Below, piece after piece: positions 62,777-64,000 of a DNA stretch of 64,000 bases. This DNA is from Flavihumibacter petaseus NBRC 106054 (GTDB taxonomy: Bacteria > Bacteroidota > Bacteroidia > Chitinophagales > Chitinophagaceae), in contig NZ_BBWV01000001.1 of assembly GCF_000974785.1 (NCBI RefSeq), forward strand, positions 1,178,001-1,242,000, read 5' to 3'. A program made the position numbers and the translations under genes. The notes below the pieces were generated by a model. The model worked only from the letters and a program-made list of their open reading frames with translations, was not told the origin of the DNA and did no database searches. The stretch's first letter is position 1, and every line of letters starts with the position of its first letter.

Positions 62777-63781
62777 TTGTCAGAGAAATCGAACTTTGTA
62801 GATCAGATCAAGGTGTTTTGCAAAAGCGGACACGGAGGGGCAGGCAGTAAACATTTCATGCGGACCAAATTCAACCCGATGGCTGGTCCCGACGGTGGAG
62901 ACGGAGGTCGCGGTGCGCATATTATCATGAGGGGCAACAAGAATCTCTGGACACTCCTTCACTTACGATACCACAAGAATATCCTGGCAGAGAATGGCGA
63001 GAGTGGCAGTGGGAACAATTCCAGTGGCCGTAGTGGTAAAGATATCTATATCGAAGTACCCCTGGGTACCATCGCTTTTGACGAAGCGACTGGAGAAAAG
63101 CAGGCAGAGATCCTGGAAGACGGACAGGAAATCATCCTGATGCGGGGTGGCCGAGGCGGATTAGGCAATGCCCGTTTCGCCACCCCCACCAACCAGGCTC
63201 CCGAACACGCCCAACCGGGCGAACCCGGCGAAGAAGGATTTGTTATCCTTGAACTTAAAGTACTGGCTGACGTTGGTCTTGTCGGATTTCCCAATGCCGG
63301 CAAATCAACCCTGCTCAGTGTGATCACAGCAGCCAAACCTAAAATTGCCGATTACGCATTTACCACGCTGAATCCCCAGCTGGGAATGGTCTCTTACCGG
63401 AACAGTACCTCTTTCTGCGTTGCCGACCTCCCCGGTATTATTGAAGGCGCTGCTGAAGGCAGGGGCCTGGGGCACCGGTTCCTGCGGCATATCGAACGGA
63501 ACTCCATTTTGTTGTTTGTGATCCCCGCGGACAGTAAACACCATCGCGAAGAGTTTGATATCCTGCTGAATGAGCTGAAAGAATACAATGAGGATATGCT
63601 GCAGAAGGATTTTGTGATCGGCATCAGCAAAGCGGATATGCTTGACGAGGAACTAAGGGCAGCCATAGCCGATGAACTGCCACACGAAATTCCACATGTT
63701 TTCTTTTCATCAGTAACACAACAGGGATTGCCGGAATTGAAGGATTTGCTGTGGAAGGTGCTTCACCAGGCCACAGTATGA
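62777..63781 (+). CDS. obgE: GTPase ObgE/CgtA
   Basis: This 334-aa protein has the Gly-rich Obg domain ([33 protein letters not shown]) and a C-terminal G domain. The G1 motif is [10 protein letters not shown]3 is DLPGIIEGA, and G4 is ISKADML. It is involved in 50S maturation and the stringent response. No ATG is suitably placed. TTG 62777 gives MSEKSNFVD, close to family N-termini; TTG 62768 would add three residues. Confidence 0.96.
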   Translation: MSEKSNFVDQIKVFCKSGHGGAGSKHFMRTKFNPMAGPDGGDGGRGAHIIMRGNKNLWTLLHLRYHKNILAENGESGSGNNSSGRSGKDIYIEVPLGTIAFDEATGEKQAEILEDGQEIILMRGGRGGLGNARFATPTNQAPEHAQPGEPGEEGFVILELKVLADVGLVGFPNAGKSTLLSVITAAKPKIADYAFTTLNPQLGMVSYRNSTSFCVADLPGIIEGAAEGRGLGHRFLRHIERNSILLFVIPADSKHHREEFDILLNELKEYNEDMLQKDFVIGISKADMLDEELRAAIADELPHEIPHVFFSSVTQQGLPELKDLLWKVLHQATV

Positions 63782-63782
63782 T

Positions 63783-64000
63783 ATGTATAAATATCCGCTG
63801 ATACGGTTTCTGGCTAATCTCCTGCGCTGTTTCTGGATCTTTTTCCCTTCCCTCCTGTTTATCGTGCTGGCGTTGTTGTGTTTTACGCAACTCTCACAGG
63901 GAAAAGACCTGCTCATCTCCTTCACGGAGACTGCAGGCACTTTCGGCAGCCTCCTGCTGTCGAAGACTATATTTCTCGTCGCCATTATTTTCTGGGTATA
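63783..64000 (+). CDS. Membrane protein of unknown function, partial (3' end outside window)
   Basis: An ATG at 63783, one base after the obgE stop, opens a frame that runs off the right edge (72 codons visible). It starts MYKYPLIRFLANLLRCFWIF. It has one clear hydrophobic segment (FFPSLLFIVLALLCF) and a second starting near the edge (TIFLVAIIFWV). No family is recognised. Tight spacing suggests cotranscription with obgE. Confidence 0.65.
   Translation, partial: MYKYPLIRFLANLLRCFWIFFPSLLFIVLALLCFTQLSQGKDLLISFTETAGTFGSLLLSKTIFLVAIIFWV

Overview
The window looks like a chromosome segment of a Bacteroidota bacterium, most likely a Chitinophagaceae relative. Reasons: many starts sit behind a TAnnTTTG -7 box rather than a Shine-Dalgarno site; there is a small THX ribosomal protein gene; MetH is split into two genes; a TonB receptor is paired with a DUF4249 lipoprotein; and a phenylacetate (Paa) cluster, DUF4286, 6-bladed beta-propeller and NVEALA-like genes are present. 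No CRISPR array, rRNA or IS transposase was seen. One tRNA is present.

Positions 1-15498 form an AT-rich accessory island. One 60-base line counted by hand at 12001 is 33% GC, against 62% for a line at 25081. The island stops at the 3' end of tRNA-Arg(CCT) (15499-15570), a classical integration position. Its minus-strand arm reads, in order: a secreted six-Cys peptide, a beta-propeller lipoprotein, a membrane-anchored thioredoxin-like protein, a LanC-like protein, a GT4 glycosyltransferase, a mini HTH protein, and a LicD-like protein cut by the left edge. The divergent plus arm encodes an adaptor lipoprotein, an RND pump, a TolC-type channel and, after a second mini HTH gene, a second RND protein with altered proton-relay residues. 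I read this as a peptide maturation and export locus. It is the best candidate here for an undescribed system.

Positions 15571-53049 are ordinary core genome. They hold a VOC protein, a TPR protein, an SRPBCC protein, an Ig-like lipoprotein, three tandem outer-membrane barrel paralogues, recR, split metH behind a structured leader, a Gdx/SugE exporter, a CPBP protease, a LOG-family protein, xth, DUF4286, HU, THX, pdxH, an M61 peptidase, a coiled-coil protein, pyrH, an ABC exporter pair, the DUF4249/TonB pair, the rplM-rpsI-rpsB-tsf operon, an HD hydrolase, an NrtR-like regulator, ligA, an HNH protein, DUF2461, asd and a lamin-tail protein. Upstream of asd is a short ORF with Thr-Thr-Lys-Ile-Lys-Lys codons followed by a terminator, laid out like an amino-acid attenuator.

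Positions 53050-62747 hold a PfkB kinase and the phenylacetate degradation genes: a TetR regulator, paaE, then (after an unrelated FtsX-type ABC gene on the other strand) paaA-B-C-D-G-I-Y. Similar CTAACNNNNGTTNG palindromes lie at the tetR and paaA promoters and may be the TetR operators. obgE and a membrane protein cut by the right edge close the window.
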